Source: Rikenellaceae bacterium
GTDB taxonomy: Bacteria; Bacteroidota; Bacteroidia; Bacteroidales; Rikenellaceae
Direction: 5' to 3'
NCBI GenBank assembly: GCA_015059875.1
Contig: SUZQ01000013.1
Coordinates: 1-46,053 of the forward strand
Length of the DNA: 46,053 nt
In this document: one piece after another, positions 1 to 8,485 of the stretch
Position numbering within the stretch: position 1 is the stretch's first letter
Layout of the letters: each line of letters begins with the position of its first letter
Translations under genes and position numbers: made by a program
Notes under the pieces: model-generated
What the model was told of the DNA's origin: nothing
Databases searched by the model: none
Seen by the model: only the letters and a program-made list of their open reading frames with translations

Positions 1-294
1 TATCTCTACTGTTTCGCCATCTCCGATACTGTTGTATGAGTCGGCAATATAGGTGTATTTGCCGTTGGTTGTAATATGCACAAACGAATTGTTGGGTAGA
101 GTGGTTGGTGTGTCGTTACCATCGCCATTATCTTCGCTATTGTTGCCATTGTCGTTGTTATTGTCGTTGTTATTGTCGTTGTTTTGCGGAGGTTGTTGTT
201 GCTCGGTGCTGTTTGTATTGTCTGAATCTGTTGAGTTTGAACATGCAACGCCGATACAAAAAAGTGTAACGATAAGAAGTGTAAATTGTTTCAT
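1..294 (-). CDS. Lipoprotein of unknown function (N-terminal part, runs off the left edge)
   Basis: The minus strand is open from an ATG at 294 to the window edge (98 codons). The protein starts MKQFTLLIVTLFCIGVACSN, a classic lipoprotein signal with the lipobox GVAC and the lipid-carrying Cys at residue 18. A low-complexity linker rich in Asn, Asp and Gln follows (about residues 20-60), including repeated NND triplets, and then a more ordinary sequence with a VHITTNGKYTYIAD stretch. The linker probably holds a C-terminal domain away from the membrane, but that domain lies outside the window. An ATG two codons upstream (300) is an alternative start. Function unknown; the call rests on the signal peptide and sustained frame. 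Confidence 0.75.
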   Translation of the reverse strand, partial: MKQFTLLIVTLFCIGVACSNSTDSDNTNSTEQQQPPQNNDNNNDNNNDNGNNSEDNGDGNDTPTTLPNNSFVHITTNGKYTYIADSYNSIGDGETVEI

Positions 295-370
295 AGTCAT
301 TGAGGTTTTTATTTTAGTAAGATACCATTAGATGCCAGAGGTTAAATTAAACGGAAAGCGGAAAACTTTT

Positions 371-463
371 TAGAGAAATTAGAGAGATTAGGGAGATTAG
401 GGAGATTAGGGAGTTTGGCGATGTTATTCTCTCTATTTTCATTAAATTCCCTAAACTCTTTAT
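371..463. repeat. Intergenic inverted repeat with arms of 9-bp tandem units
   Basis: The left arm holds three exact copies of ATTAGGGAG (387-395, 396-404, 405-413) with degenerate copies before them. The right arm (about 426-463) is the imperfect complement, with pieces such as AAATTCCCTAAACTC. The whole could fold as a long imperfect hairpin. Similar structures occur at 28190-28274 and 37598-37680. It lies between two minus-strand genes and has no coding potential I trust. Confidence 0.6.
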
Positions 464-520
464 AATACCTCTTGTCGGGTATCGTTTTCGATACCCGTGA
501 GGGCGTTGGGGTTCTTATTG

Positions 521-895
521 CTATTCCAATCCCAGAAAGGCTTTCAATCCAACCTTATTAAGATGCTTGATTAAAGATGCAGAGATAGATAGGGGCGGGA
601 AATAGATGCCTTGTTGCTCATATATATCTACTATTTCTACACCCCGGTCTGGTGATTCGAGTTCAAACGCTATTATAGGGGGAGTCGCAGAGTGTTTGTA
701 GACAATAGATATCAATTTGCCACCATTTAGTTCTAATGGGCATATTTCGCCTTTGGAGTTTAATAAATAGTAGTATTTACACGATTCCAACATGTAGAGT
801 TTGACATAGAATAGCACATCTTGGGTATTATGGCGCAACTTGTCAAATGTCGGTTGCATAATCATACTCCCATTTGTATAGACAGCAAAGAACAT
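521..895 (-). CDS. Hypothetical protein, 124 aa
   Basis: A 124-residue open frame with mixed, globular-looking composition (VLFYVKLYMLESCKYYYLLN near the middle), no signal peptide, no membrane segment and no motif I recognise. The start is uncertain: ATG codons at 895, 865 and 859 are all possible, and the two internal ones (MIMQPTF) would drop an unremarkable N-terminus. A strong promoter lies about 260 bp upstream (1153-1183, minus strand), so the gene would have a long structured leader. Its neighbours, a lipoprotein gene and tig, give no functional hint. No homologue is recognised; it is treated as real because of composition and the promoter pointing at it. Confidence 0.5.
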   Translation of the reverse strand: MFFAVYTNGSMIMQPTFDKLRHNTQDVLFYVKLYMLESCKYYYLLNSKGEICPLELNGGKLISIVYKHSATPPIIAFELESPDRGVEIVDIYEQQGIYFPPLSISASLIKHLNKVGLKAFLGLE

Positions 896-1160
896 GTCGG
901 CTCAAACTTATCTCCACCAGCACCAAGCGGTATTACAAAAAAAAGAAAGCGTGGTGCTGAAAACTTATTTTAGTAAACGAGGCTCTAGCAAACCCTGCAA
1001 ATAAAACAAGCAACAACCCCACGCCATACCAAGTGGTATGACGCAGCAAGATGTTTGCCTATTCCCTTTGCATTGAAAATTGCTAGATTTCGTTTACGAG
1101 AATAAACTTACACTTTCTGCGTAATTATGTCTGCAATCCGAGGACTGCTCTGCAAATATA
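896..1160 (-). promoter_or_regulatory. Long structured 5' leader of the 124-aa gene
   Basis: Between the promoter at 1153-1183 and the start at 895 lie three nested or adjacent inverted repeats. The outer pair is 971-991 with 1080-1099 (TTGCTAGA..TCGTTTAC in both orientations, one small indel). Inside it is a perfect hairpin at 1025-1040 (CATACCA-AG-TGGTATG). Nearer the gene, CAGCACCA (918-925) pairs with TGGTGCTG (952-959), enclosing a T8 run on the transcript strand. The motif ACCAAGYGGTATKAC occurs twice (922-936 and 1028-1042). A 4-codon ORF (MQRE) could be read early in the leader. This looks like an attenuator or a structured RNA; no known riboswitch class was recognised. Confidence 0.45.
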
Positions 1161-1183
1161 GCAACTTATCTCGAAAAGTGCAA
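1153..1183 (-). promoter_or_regulatory. Bacteroidota-type promoter for the 124-aa gene
   Basis: On the minus strand the -7 box is TATATTTG (1153-1160) and the -33 TTG is at 1181-1183, with exactly 20 bp between them. This is one of the best matches in the window to the TTG-N19/20-TAnnTTTG consensus of the Bacteroidota primary sigma factor. Transcription would start near 1146 and run left. Confidence 0.7.
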
Positions 1184-1201
1184 AATTGCACCAAGAAAAT
1201 A

Positions 1202-1305
1202 GAGGTTATTAACGGTGTTTAGCGGTAGTTAGCGGTTGTTAGGGGTTGTTAGGGAGGCGCACACTAATAACCCTTAATTACCTCTAATTACCTCTAACAA
1301 CCTCT
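1202..1305. repeat. Intergenic inverted repeat with arms of 10-bp tandem units
   Basis: The left arm repeats TTAGCGGTTG-like decamers (TTAGCGGTAG, TTAGCGGTTG, TTAGGGGTTG). The right arm repeats TACCTCTAAT-like decamers that are the imperfect complement. A short unpaired centre (AGGCGCACACT) lies between. It sits just upstream of the tig promoter region. It is analogous in design to the 9-bp hairpins elsewhere but has a different period and sequence. Confidence 0.55.
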
Positions 1306-1360
1306 TGTATCAAGCCTCGCAATGACGATTTATTATCTTTTTTCAAAAAATACCGCTAAT

Positions 1361-1388
1361 TCTCAATTCTCAATTCTCAATTCTCAAT
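1361..1388 (+). repeat. Four tandem heptamers TCTCAAT upstream of the tig promoter
   Basis: Exact copies start at 1361, 1368, 1375 and 1382. The array ends 9 bp before the TATCTTTG -7 box at 1398 and so covers the -33 region. The same arrangement with other heptamers precedes the genes at 11023 and 36273. Confidence 0.85.
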
Positions 1389-1397
1389 TTTATTTGT

Positions 1398-1405
1398 TAT
1401 CTTTG
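1398..1405 (+). promoter_or_regulatory. -7 box of the tig promoter (TATCTTTG)
   Basis: A perfect TAnnTTTG element 48 bp before the tig start codon. No TTG is present at the expected -33 position; the TCTCAAT array occupies that region instead. Confidence 0.7.
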
Positions 1406-1453
1406 CGCCCGATATGTGCTATCGAAAATACAAACAAACAATATAAAAACAGT

Positions 1454-2779
1454 ATGAAAATCACAAATGTAGAGAAAGAACAGGGTGCAGCATTGCTTCG
1501 CATCGTTGTTGAGGAGGCAGATTATGCAGCCGAGGTAGAGAAGATGCTTCGCGACTACAAGCGTAAGGCTAACATTCCAGGATACCGTCCAGGTATGGTT
1601 CCTATGGGCATTATCAAGAAGATGTATGGCAAGGGCGTAGTTGCAGAGCAGGCTTATCGCAAGGCTTCAAACGCTGCATTCGAGTATTTGCAGAAGGAGA
1701 AGATCGACTACATCGGCGATGTTATCCCAGCTGAGGAGCAGGGCGATTTCGATTTCGATAACAACACAACTCATGAGTTTGTTTTCGAGTATGGTGTAGC
1801 TCCAAAGTACGATGTTAAGCTCACTGCAAAGGACAAGATTACCTACCACAAGATCAAGATCGACAAGAAGATGCACGCATCGTTCCTCGATAACTACCTC
1901 CGTCGTTACGGCTCGTTGAAGGATGTAGACAAGGTAAAGAAGGACGAGGCTTTGAATGTAACTCTCGACAATGGCGATATCCGTATCGAGGAGGCTTATG
2001 TAGGTCTTATCTCGATGTCTGACGAGGAGCGCAAGCCATTCATCGGCAAGAAGGTTGGCTACAAGACTGAGGTTGATATCAACGAGTTGTACAAGAACCC
2101 TGCACAGCGTGCTTCGATTCTTCAGGTTAAGGAGAATGAGTTGGAGGGTATCAATCCGAAGTTCTCGTTGGAGATCACCAAGATTCGTCAGTTTGCAAAT
2201 CCAGAGTTGAACGAGGAGTTCTTCAAGATGGCGTTCCCAGAGGGTAATGTTACAAACGAGGAGCAGCTCAACGCATTTATCGACGAGCAGATTGCTTCGG
2301 AGTTGAAGCGCGAGAGCGACTACCTCTTCACATTTGCAGTTCGCGACTTCTTGATTGAGAAGGCAGCGTTGGCTATGCCTACCGAGTTCTTGAAGCGTTG
2401 GCTCTACACCATCAACGAGGGCAAGTTCACAATGGAGGATATCGAGAAGGATTTTGATGCATTCCTCAAGATGTTCACTTGGAACTATATCCAGCGTCGC
2501 GTAATCGAGGCAGAGAAGATTTCGGTTTCGGCAGACGAGGCAAAGGCAGAGGCAAAGGTTTTGGCTGCAGCACAGTTTGCGCAGTACGGTATGCCTAACG
2601 CTCCAGAGGAGATGCTCGAAAACTTCTCGAAGAATATTCTCGACAACAAGGAGCAGAGCCAGAAGATCTACGAGAAGCTCTACGAGCAGAAGGTAGTGGA
2701 GTCGGTTAGCTCGAAGGTTAAGGTTACCGAGAAGGCTGTTTCGGCAGAGGACTTTGCGGAGCTTGCAAAGAACTTGTAA
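1454..2779 (+). CDS. tig: Trigger factor, ribosome-associated chaperone
   Basis: A 441-residue cytoplasmic protein matching trigger factor. It binds ribosomes near the nascent-chain exit tunnel and holds new chains. The N-terminal domain carries the ribosome-docking signature as NIPGYRPGMVP (about residues 43-53). The middle is the divergent Bacteroidota form of the prolyl-isomerase region, and the C-terminal half is the helical chaperone domain, very rich in Glu and Lys. The start at 1454 (MKITNVEKEQ) is chosen because it begins the conserved N-terminus and lies downstream of the -7 box at 1398; the same frame is open further upstream but would begin before the promoter. It is followed by a repeat element and a strong terminator, so it is probably monocistronic. 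clpP and clpX follow, a common order. Confidence 0.95.
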   Translation: MKITNVEKEQGAALLRIVVEEADYAAEVEKMLRDYKRKANIPGYRPGMVPMGIIKKMYGKGVVAEQAYRKASNAAFEYLQKEKIDYIGDVIPAEEQGDFDFDNNTTHEFVFEYGVAPKYDVKLTAKDKITYHKIKIDKKMHASFLDNYLRRYGSLKDVDKVKKDEALNVTLDNGDIRIEEAYVGLISMSDEERKPFIGKKVGYKTEVDINELYKNPAQRASILQVKENELEGINPKFSLEITKIRQFANPELNEEFFKMAFPEGNVTNEEQLNAFIDEQIASELKRESDYLFTFAVRDFLIEKAALAMPTEFLKRWLYTINEGKFTMEDIEKDFDAFLKMFTWNYIQRRVIEAEKISVSADEAKAEAKVLAAAQFAQYGMPNAPEEMLENFSKNILDNKEQSQKIYEKLYEQKVVESVSSKVKVTEKAVSAEDFAELAKNL

Positions 2780-2784
2780 AAGCC

Positions 2785-2893
2785 GTCTAAAAGGGTGTTT
2801 TCTGCGTTACGCTTGCGCTCGAAAGCCTTACATACGCCAGGTATGCTACGGTTTCTCGCACTTCGCAAGCCTTGAAAATTCTCCTTTTATACA
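2785..2893. repeat. Palindromic intergenic element, copy A (type I)
   Basis: An imperfect palindrome of about 110 bp starting 5 bp after the tig stop codon. Outer arms TAAAAGG and CCTTTTA pair. The core has CTGCGTTACGCTTG on the left, a central CATAC/GTATG stem and TTCGCAAGCCTTGAAA on the right. Related copies: 14790-14882, 17419-17540 and 43501-43622 (same type), and 39394-39516 and 43374-43497 (second type). Confidence 0.8.
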
Positions 2894-2926
2894 ACTTTTA
2901 GGAGCTGGTAATATAGAGTAAGAGAG

Positions 2927-2962
2927 AACTCTGCAAGTTGGCTTAAGACTTGCAGAGTTTTT
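2927..2962 (+). terminator. Rho-independent terminator downstream of tig
   Basis: Perfect 12-bp stem AACTCTGCAAGT / ACTTGCAGAGTT with a 9-nt loop, followed by a T-run. It separates tig from clpP. Confidence 0.85.
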
Positions 2963-2999
2963 CGACTAAAAACATTAACTTTTTAACTTCAAATACATT

Positions 3000-3668
3000 A
3001 TGTCAGAATTTGATAAATTTGCAAAGGGGCATTGTGGTATTTCATCGCTGCATTTGCACGACTACAAGGCGATTCACTCTGCCTATATTAATCCGATGAT
3101 TCTTGAGGAGCGTCAGCTAAATGTTACGCAGCTTGATGTATTCAGCCGTTTGATGATGGATCGCATTCTCTTCCTCGGCGCACCTGTAACGGATGATGTT
3201 GCAAATATTATTCAGGCACAGTTGCTCTTTTTGGAGTCGGTTGATCCGATGAAGGATATTCAGCTCTACATCAACACCCCAGGCGGCAGCGTTTCGGCAG
3301 GTTTGGGTATTTACGATACGATGCAACTTGTGAATTGTGATGTTGCGACAATATGTACAGGTATGGCGGCATCTATGGGTGCTGTGCTTTTGACTGCGGG
3401 AGCAGCAGGTAAGCGTTCTGCGTTGCCTCACTCGCGAGTGATGATTCATCAGCCGCTTGGTGGAGTGCAAGGACAAGCATCGGATATCGAGATTACGGCT
3501 CGCGAGATTGCCCGCACAAAGCGAGAGTTGTATGAGATTTTGTCGGAGCATTCGGGTAAGAGTATCGCCGATATTGAGCGCGATGCTGATCGCGACTACT
3601 GGCTCTCGGCAGAGGAGGCTAAGGAGTATGGCTTGATTGATACAGTTCTCTCTAAACACACAAAATAG
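3000..3668 (+). CDS. clpP: ATP-dependent Clp protease proteolytic subunit
   Basis: A 222-residue serine peptidase that forms the two-ring barrel of the Clp protease and degrades substrates fed by ClpX. The catalytic triad is visible: Ser125 in GMAASMGA, His150 in MIHQPLGG and Asp199 in DRDYWLS. The spacings (25 and 49 residues) equal those of E. coli ClpP. The N-terminus is longer than in E. coli, consistent with a propeptide removed on maturation. The start ATG at 3000 begins a frame that fits the family. clpX follows after only 2 bp, so the two are one operon. No promoter was clearly recognised in the short gap after the tig terminator. Confidence 0.96.
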   Translation: MSEFDKFAKGHCGISSLHLHDYKAIHSAYINPMILEERQLNVTQLDVFSRLMMDRILFLGAPVTDDVANIIQAQLLFLESVDPMKDIQLYINTPGGSVSAGLGIYDTMQLVNCDVATICTGMAASMGAVLLTAGAAGKRSALPHSRVMIHQPLGGVQGQASDIEITAREIARTKRELYEILSEHSGKSIADIERDADRDYWLSAEEAKEYGLIDTVLSKHTK

Positions 3669-3670
3669 CG

Positions 3671-4951
3671 ATGGCACAACGAGGAGGAAATGGTAAAGGT
3701 GGGCAGCGTCGTGAAGATTGTTGTTCGTTTTGTGGTCGCAGCCGCAAGGATGTCGATATAATGTTTCAAGGCGTTGATGGCTCTAACATCTGCGGTGCTT
3801 GCATAGAGGTTGGTCATAAATCGCTCACTGAGGCGGGCTTGGCTATAGCTTCGCCAAAGGCAAAGCAACCAAAGGCGGAGGTCTCGATGAGTGATGTTCC
3901 GAAGCCAAAGGAGATTAAAGAGTTTCTCGACAAATATGTCATCGGCCAAGACGAGGCAAAGCGTTCGATAGCCGTAGCGGTCTATAACCACTACAAACGC
4001 CTTTCGGTTGCGCAAGGCAACGATGATGTCGAGCTGGATAAGTCGAACATCGTGCTTGTAGGCCCTACGGGTACGGGAAAGACCTTGATTGCTCGCACGA
4101 TTGCGCGTTTGCTGAGAGTTCCGTTTACGATTGTCGATGCAACGGTATTGACGCAGGCGGGATATGTTGGCGAGGATGTAGAGAGTATTCTCTCGCGTCT
4201 GTTGCAGGCGGCAGATTACGACACGAAGGCGGCAGAGCGCGGTATTGTATTTATTGATGAGATTGATAAAATTGCTCGCAAGGGCGATAACCCAAGTATC
4301 ACTCGTGATGTTTCGGGCGAGGGTGTTCAGCAGGCTCTCTTGAAGATTTTGGAGGGAACGGTTGTGAATGTTCCGCCGCAGGGAGGTCGCAAGCACCCAG
4401 AGCAGGCGTTTGTGCAGGTTAATACCAAAAATATTCTCTTCATCTGCGGAGGTGCATTTGATGGAATCGAGAAGCGTATTGCGCAGCGTCTGAACACCCG
4501 TGCAATGGGTTATGGACGAGTTGATACGGAGAGTATTGACCGCGATAATATGTTGAAATATGTTCAGCCTCAGGATATTCGCTCGTTCGGTCTTATTCCG
4601 GAGTTGGTTGGTCGATTGCCTGTGCTGACACATCTTGAGCCACTCTCGCGTGCGGCATTGCGCAACATCTTGACCGAGCCGAAGAATGCCATCGTAAGCC
4701 AATACAAGGCTATGTTGAAGATGGATGGTGTGGAGTTGGAGTTTGCCGATGATGCTTTAGAGTATATTGTGGATAAAGCGGTGGAGTTCAAGCTCGGAGC
4801 GCGTGGTTTGCGTTCGATTTGCGAGGCTGTGATGAAGGATCTTATGTACGAAGCACCTTCGTCCGACGAGAAGAGAGTTGTCGTTACTCGCGACTATGCC
4901 GATGAGCGTGTAAGCCGCGCTCCGATGACAAAGTTGCATCAAGTGGTGTAA
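3671..4951 (+). CDS. clpX: ATP-dependent Clp protease ATP-binding subunit ClpX
   Basis: A 426-residue AAA+ unfoldase that recognises substrates (for example ssrA-tagged proteins), unfolds them and passes them to ClpP. Domains in order: N-terminal C4 zinc-binding domain (Cys18, 21, 41, 44); AAA+ module with Walker A GPTGTGKT (131-138), pore loop GYVGED (from 164), Walker B VFIDEID (193-199) and the GRKH loop (239-242); C-terminal sensor-2 GARGLRS. The loop that contacts ClpP reads MGYG (279-282) rather than the proteobacterial IGFG; I recall similar variants in Bacteroidota. smpB, which works with tmRNA to tag ClpXP substrates, is also in this window. It starts 2 bp after clpP. Confidence 0.96.
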   Translation: MAQRGGNGKGGQRREDCCSFCGRSRKDVDIMFQGVDGSNICGACIEVGHKSLTEAGLAIASPKAKQPKAEVSMSDVPKPKEIKEFLDKYVIGQDEAKRSIAVAVYNHYKRLSVAQGNDDVELDKSNIVLVGPTGTGKTLIARTIARLLRVPFTIVDATVLTQAGYVGEDVESILSRLLQAADYDTKAAERGIVFIDEIDKIARKGDNPSITRDVSGEGVQQALLKILEGTVVNVPPQGGRKHPEQAFVQVNTKNILFICGGAFDGIEKRIAQRLNTRAMGYGRVDTESIDRDNMLKYVQPQDIRSFGLIPELVGRLPVLTHLEPLSRAALRNILTEPKNAIVSQYKAMLKMDGVELEFADDALEYIVDKAVEFKLGARGLRSICEAVMKDLMYEAPSSDEKRVVVTRDYADERVSRAPMTKLHQVV

Positions 4952-4990
4952 AAAATTTGCAATTGTTGTAAAAAGATAAAAAAAAATTGC

Positions 4991-4998
4991 TAAATTTG
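4991..4998 (+). promoter_or_regulatory. -7 box of the transketolase promoter (TAAATTTG)
   Basis: A perfect TAnnTTTG element 35 bp upstream of the start at 5033. A TTG at 4966-4968 could be the -33 element but its spacing (22 bp) is slightly long. Confidence 0.55.
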
Positions 4999-5032
4999 TA
5001 GTTGGTAATGTTTGAAAAATAGAGATATAACT

Positions 5033-7063
5033 ATGGCTACTAATTCAAAATTGATTAAGGCAGCGGATAATATCCGTATTCTTGCGGCATCTATGGTTGA
5101 GAAGGCGAAGTCGGGACATCCAGGAGGTGCAATGGGTGGTGCAGACTTTGTGAGCGTGTTGTTTGCGGAGTTCTTGCGTTACGATCCAGATAATATGCTC
5201 TATCCGTACCGTGACCGTTTCTTCCTCGATCCTGGACATATGTCACCAATGCTCTACTCGACACTCGCTTTGGCTGGTCACTACTCGATGGAGGATTTAC
5301 AAAACTTTCGTCAGTGGGATAGTGTAACCCCTGGTCATCCAGAGGTGGATGTTCTGCGTGGTGTGGAGAACACTTCGGGCCCTCTTGGTCAGGGACACGC
5401 AATGGGACTCGGTGCTGCGATTGCTGAGCGATTCTTGGTAGCTCGTTTTGGAGAGTGGCAAGCTCACAAGACCTATATTTATATATCCGACGGTGCAGTT
5501 CAGGAGGAGGTGTCGCAGGGCGTTGGTCGTATTGCGGGTAATCTCGGACTCTCGAACATCATAATGTACTACGACTCGAACAATGTTCAGCTCTCAACAA
5601 AGGTTGATGAGGTAGACCAAGAGGATATAGCTGCAAAGTATCGCGCATGGGGTTGGCAGGTGTTGGAGATTGACGGACACAATGTCGCTCAGATTCGTGA
5701 GGCTTTGACCACAGCAAATGCCTCTACCGAGAAGCCAACTCTTATTGTTGGCCATACTGTAATGGGTAAGGGCTTAGTTACTGCCGAGGGAGAGTCGTTC
5801 GAGGATAAGGTTTCGACACACGGTCAGCCTGTTTCGGCTGCTGGAGCGAGCCTTGAGGCTACGATTAAGAATCTCGGTGGCGATCCTGAAAATCCGTTCT
5901 GCATATTCCCTGAGGTGGCGGCTCTCTTCGAGGAGCGAGCTAATGCTTTGCGCCGCGAGATGGAGGAGCGCAAGCAGGTTGAGGCTGATTGGCGACAGGC
6001 AAACCCAGCTCTCTCGCTCAAACTCGATCAGTTCCTTTCGGGCAAGTTGCCAGATATAGATTATCGCTCCATAGCCATCAAGCCAGGCTCTGCTACGCGT
6101 GCAGCTTCGGCTACGGTTTTGGGTGCGTATGCCGAGCAGGTTGAGAATATGATTGTTGCCTCGGCAGACTTAAGTAACTCGGATAAGACCGACGGATTCT
6201 TGAAAAAGACTCACGCATTCAAGCGTGGCGACTTCTCTGGCAAGTTCTTCCAGGCAGGCGTATCGGAGTTTACGATGGCGTGTGTGATGAATGGTATGGC
6301 TCTGCACGGAGGTGTTATTCCTGCTTGCGGTACATTCTTCGTGTTCTCGGACTATATGAAGCCTGTAGTGCGTCTTTCGGCTTTGATGAAGTTGCATGTA
6401 ATATACATCTGGACTCACGACTCGTTCCGTGTAGGTGAGGATGGACCAACCCATCAGCCTATCGAGCAGGAGGCGCAGATTCGTCTTATGGAGCATCTCC
6501 ACAACCACAGTGGCGAGCGTTCGATGGTTGTTCTCCGCCCAGCAGATGCGGAGGAGACCGTTGCAGCGTGGAAAATCGCCCTTGAGGAGCATCGCCCTGT
6601 AGGTCTGATCTTCTCGCGTCAGGATATCAAGTCGTTGCCAAGCCACACTACTCGTATTGACGAGGCGATGCAGACATATAAGGGTGCTTACACCGTTCTC
6701 GATTCAGCAAACCCTGAGGTCGTAATGGTAGCTTCGGGTTCGGAGGTTTCGACTTTGGTTGCAGGTGCAGAGTTGCTCTTGAAGGATGGAGTTGCAGTTC
6801 GCGTAGTGAGCGTTCCGAGCGAGGGATTGTTCCGCGATCAGCCTAAATCGTATCAAGAGAGCGTGCTCCCTTCGGGCGTGTTGCGCTATGGTATGACTTC
6901 GGGATTGCCTGTGACATTGCTCGGTTTGGTTGGCTCGTTGGAGAATATTCACGGTCTTGACCACTTCGGACACTCGGCTCCTTATAAGGTGCTTGATGAG
7001 AAGTTTGGCTACAATGGCGAGACTGTCTACAACGAGGTTAAGAGATTGCTTGAGAAGCAATAG
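5033..7063 (+). CDS. tkt: Transketolase
   Basis: A 676-residue thiamine-diphosphate enzyme that moves two-carbon units between sugar phosphates in the non-oxidative pentose phosphate pathway (cytoplasm). Visible signatures: SGHPGGAMGGAD with His29 near the N-terminus; the metal/cofactor region YISDGAVQEEVSQG followed by YYDSNN; the central pyrimidine domain with GVSEFTMACVMNG containing the catalytic Glu; and HDSFRVGEDGPTHQPIEQ, which binds substrate phosphate. The length is usual for bacterial transketolases. The start MATNSK at 5033 is preferred over an upstream in-frame ATG at 5012 because the homologous N-terminus begins there and 5012 lies very close to the likely transcription start. 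The next gene begins 54 bp downstream without a visible terminator. Confidence 0.95.
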   Translation: MATNSKLIKAADNIRILAASMVEKAKSGHPGGAMGGADFVSVLFAEFLRYDPDNMLYPYRDRFFLDPGHMSPMLYSTLALAGHYSMEDLQNFRQWDSVTPGHPEVDVLRGVENTSGPLGQGHAMGLGAAIAERFLVARFGEWQAHKTYIYISDGAVQEEVSQGVGRIAGNLGLSNIIMYYDSNNVQLSTKVDEVDQEDIAAKYRAWGWQVLEIDGHNVAQIREALTTANASTEKPTLIVGHTVMGKGLVTAEGESFEDKVSTHGQPVSAAGASLEATIKNLGGDPENPFCIFPEVAALFEERANALRREMEERKQVEADWRQANPALSLKLDQFLSGKLPDIDYRSIAIKPGSATRAASATVLGAYAEQVENMIVASADLSNSDKTDGFLKKTHAFKRGDFSGKFFQAGVSEFTMACVMNGMALHGGVIPACGTFFVFSDYMKPVVRLSALMKLHVIYIWTHDSFRVGEDGPTHQPIEQEAQIRLMEHLHNHSGERSMVVLRPADAEETVAAWKIALEEHRPVGLIFSRQDIKSLPSHTTRIDEAMQTYKGAYTVLDSANPEVVMVASGSEVSTLVAGAELLLKDGVAVRVVSVPSEGLFRDQPKSYQESVLPSGVLRYGMTSGLPVTLLGLVGSLENIHGLDHFGHSAPYKVLDEKFGYNGETVYNEVKRLLEKQ

Positions 7064-7117
7064 ACTCTATCACGGAGATTAATTCGCTGCCGTAGAGGTG
7101 GCAGAAACATAATTGAA

Positions 7118-8452
7118 ATGAAGAGAATTGCAATTGCGATTGTAATATGCGCATTGGCGGGGTTTGTTAGCCCTGTCAATGCGTTTTCTCATAACAGAGA
7201 GAGGGCTCGCGCAGAGGTTTTGAAGAATAGTAGAGGTTTCTACAAGGATGTTTTTATGGATGGAGGTATAGCAGTTACATCGCGCCATTTCCTGCCTGCA
7301 ACACGGTTTATGGGGATGTCTATGGATTACTACGCATCCTCTTTGACCAAGAACCTCTCTGCGAAGGATACTTTGATGCAGAAGAATATCTTTTGCGGTA
7401 GCGAGAAGGATAGTAACGGATGGTTGCTCTATCCCGATGGCGCACCTCGCTTCCGTTTGATATATGTCAATGGTGGTAAGGCGGGAACGCATGCACGATC
7501 ATTGACCGAGGAGGGAAGAGAGAATTTGCGTAAATATGTCGCTGCGGGAGGCTCATACATCGGTACCTGTGCAGGAGCATACCTTGCAACTGCGGGAACT
7601 ATACGCAGTACGGGTAAAGTGAGGAATGCAGATGTCTATTTGGGTGTATGGCCCGGTTATGCGCATCCAACACGCCTATCCAAGAGCAAAACAGCGATGG
7701 CAATAGAGCGCAAGAGCCCATTGTGGAGATATTTCGATTTCGGCAAGGATAAGCAGGTGTTGGATGTACGCCACAATGGTGGTTGTTACGCCTACGATGG
7801 TGCGGAGAAACCGTTGCCAAAGGGGACTGAGGTGTTGTCGCGATATATCTTCATCAATACCTCAAAGGTAAAGATTGATGGCGAGATGAGTGCTTGGGCT
7901 TACAAAGATTCGGAGCAGAGTGGTCGCGTTGTGATGTGCGGCTCGCACCCCGAATCTATTGCGCAGGGCGAGCGACTTGAGTATATGTCGGCAATGATGC
8001 TCTATGCGATGGATGGCAACCCTACGCCAAAAATCAAGGGTGTGCTTGAGCCAAATGTGGTGCGCGAGATGAATAAGCGCACCGAGGATAACGATCCAGA
8101 CTTTACCCGTGTGGGCGATAGACAATACCACCACTTTGCTATTGATGTTCCGAAGCGTTGCAAGTGCGCCATTATATCGCTTGAGGGGTACGAAGGGGAG
8201 AATAGATTTGATCTCACCGTTTGTGCTAAGCGAGGCGAGTTGGCATTCCATGACAATACCCTCACAAAGATTGTATCGCGCGGATGTAAAAAGCAGCTCA
8301 AGATAGAGAAGCCAAAGGCGGGACGATGGTATGTGTCGGTTTTGTGTGAAACAACCGTAACTGCGCTTGTTGGTAAGTATGGCACGCGCTATACAGGGCG
8401 TGTTGGCGTGCTGAATGGCGTGCCATACAAGATTTCAGTTAAGTACGAATAG
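7118..8452 (+). CDS. Secreted class I amidotransferase-like (BPL_N-type) protein
   Basis: A 444-residue protein with a cleavable signal peptide (MKRIAIAIVICALAGFVSPV, then NA). Residues 100-300 look like a class I glutamine-amidotransferase/DJ-1-type fold of the BPL_N family: YVNGG near 116, the nucleophile elbow GTCAGAY with Cys151, and GSHPES with His277 and Glu279, completing a plausible Cys-His-Glu triad. The C-terminal third (from about 320) is beta-rich with a GRWYVSV motif and resembles a PPC-type prepeptidase C-terminal domain. The substrate is unknown. It sits between transketolase and two secreted PHP hydrolases, all on one strand with short gaps, so cotranscription is likely. The fold is inferred from motifs; the activity is not established. 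Confidence 0.75.
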   Translation: MKRIAIAIVICALAGFVSPVNAFSHNRERARAEVLKNSRGFYKDVFMDGGIAVTSRHFLPATRFMGMSMDYYASSLTKNLSAKDTLMQKNIFCGSEKDSNGWLLYPDGAPRFRLIYVNGGKAGTHARSLTEEGRENLRKYVAAGGSYIGTCAGAYLATAGTIRSTGKVRNADVYLGVWPGYAHPTRLSKSKTAMAIERKSPLWRYFDFGKDKQVLDVRHNGGCYAYDGAEKPLPKGTEVLSRYIFINTSKVKIDGEMSAWAYKDSEQSGRVVMCGSHPESIAQGERLEYMSAMMLYAMDGNPTPKIKGVLEPNVVREMNKRTEDNDPDFTRVGDRQYHHFAIDVPKRCKCAIISLEGYEGENRFDLTVCAKRGELAFHDNTLTKIVSRGCKKQLKIEKPKAGRWYVSVLCETTVTALVGKYGTRYTGRVGVLNGVPYKISVKYE

Positions 8453-8485
8453 AAAAAAAGTATAACCAAAAAACAATAACTAATT

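Noticed and set aside
53..331. Open frame of 92 codons on the plus strand at the left edge
   Set aside because: It is antisense to the lipoprotein signal peptide and Asn-rich linker; its Leu runs come from the low-complexity complement.
371..463. CRISPR array
   Set aside because: The repeats are 9 bp without spacers and form an inverted pair; no cas genes are present.
915..945. Similarity of the leader to the conserved 530-loop region of 16S rRNA
   Set aside because: Only a short stretch (GTAATACCGC) matches and the flanks diverge; probably chance.
896..1100. Remnant of an insertion sequence bounded by the 971-991/1080-1099 inverted repeats
   Set aside because: The enclosed ~90 bp has no transposase trace and the repeats sit inside a promoter-driven leader; a structured RNA explains them better, though this is not proven.
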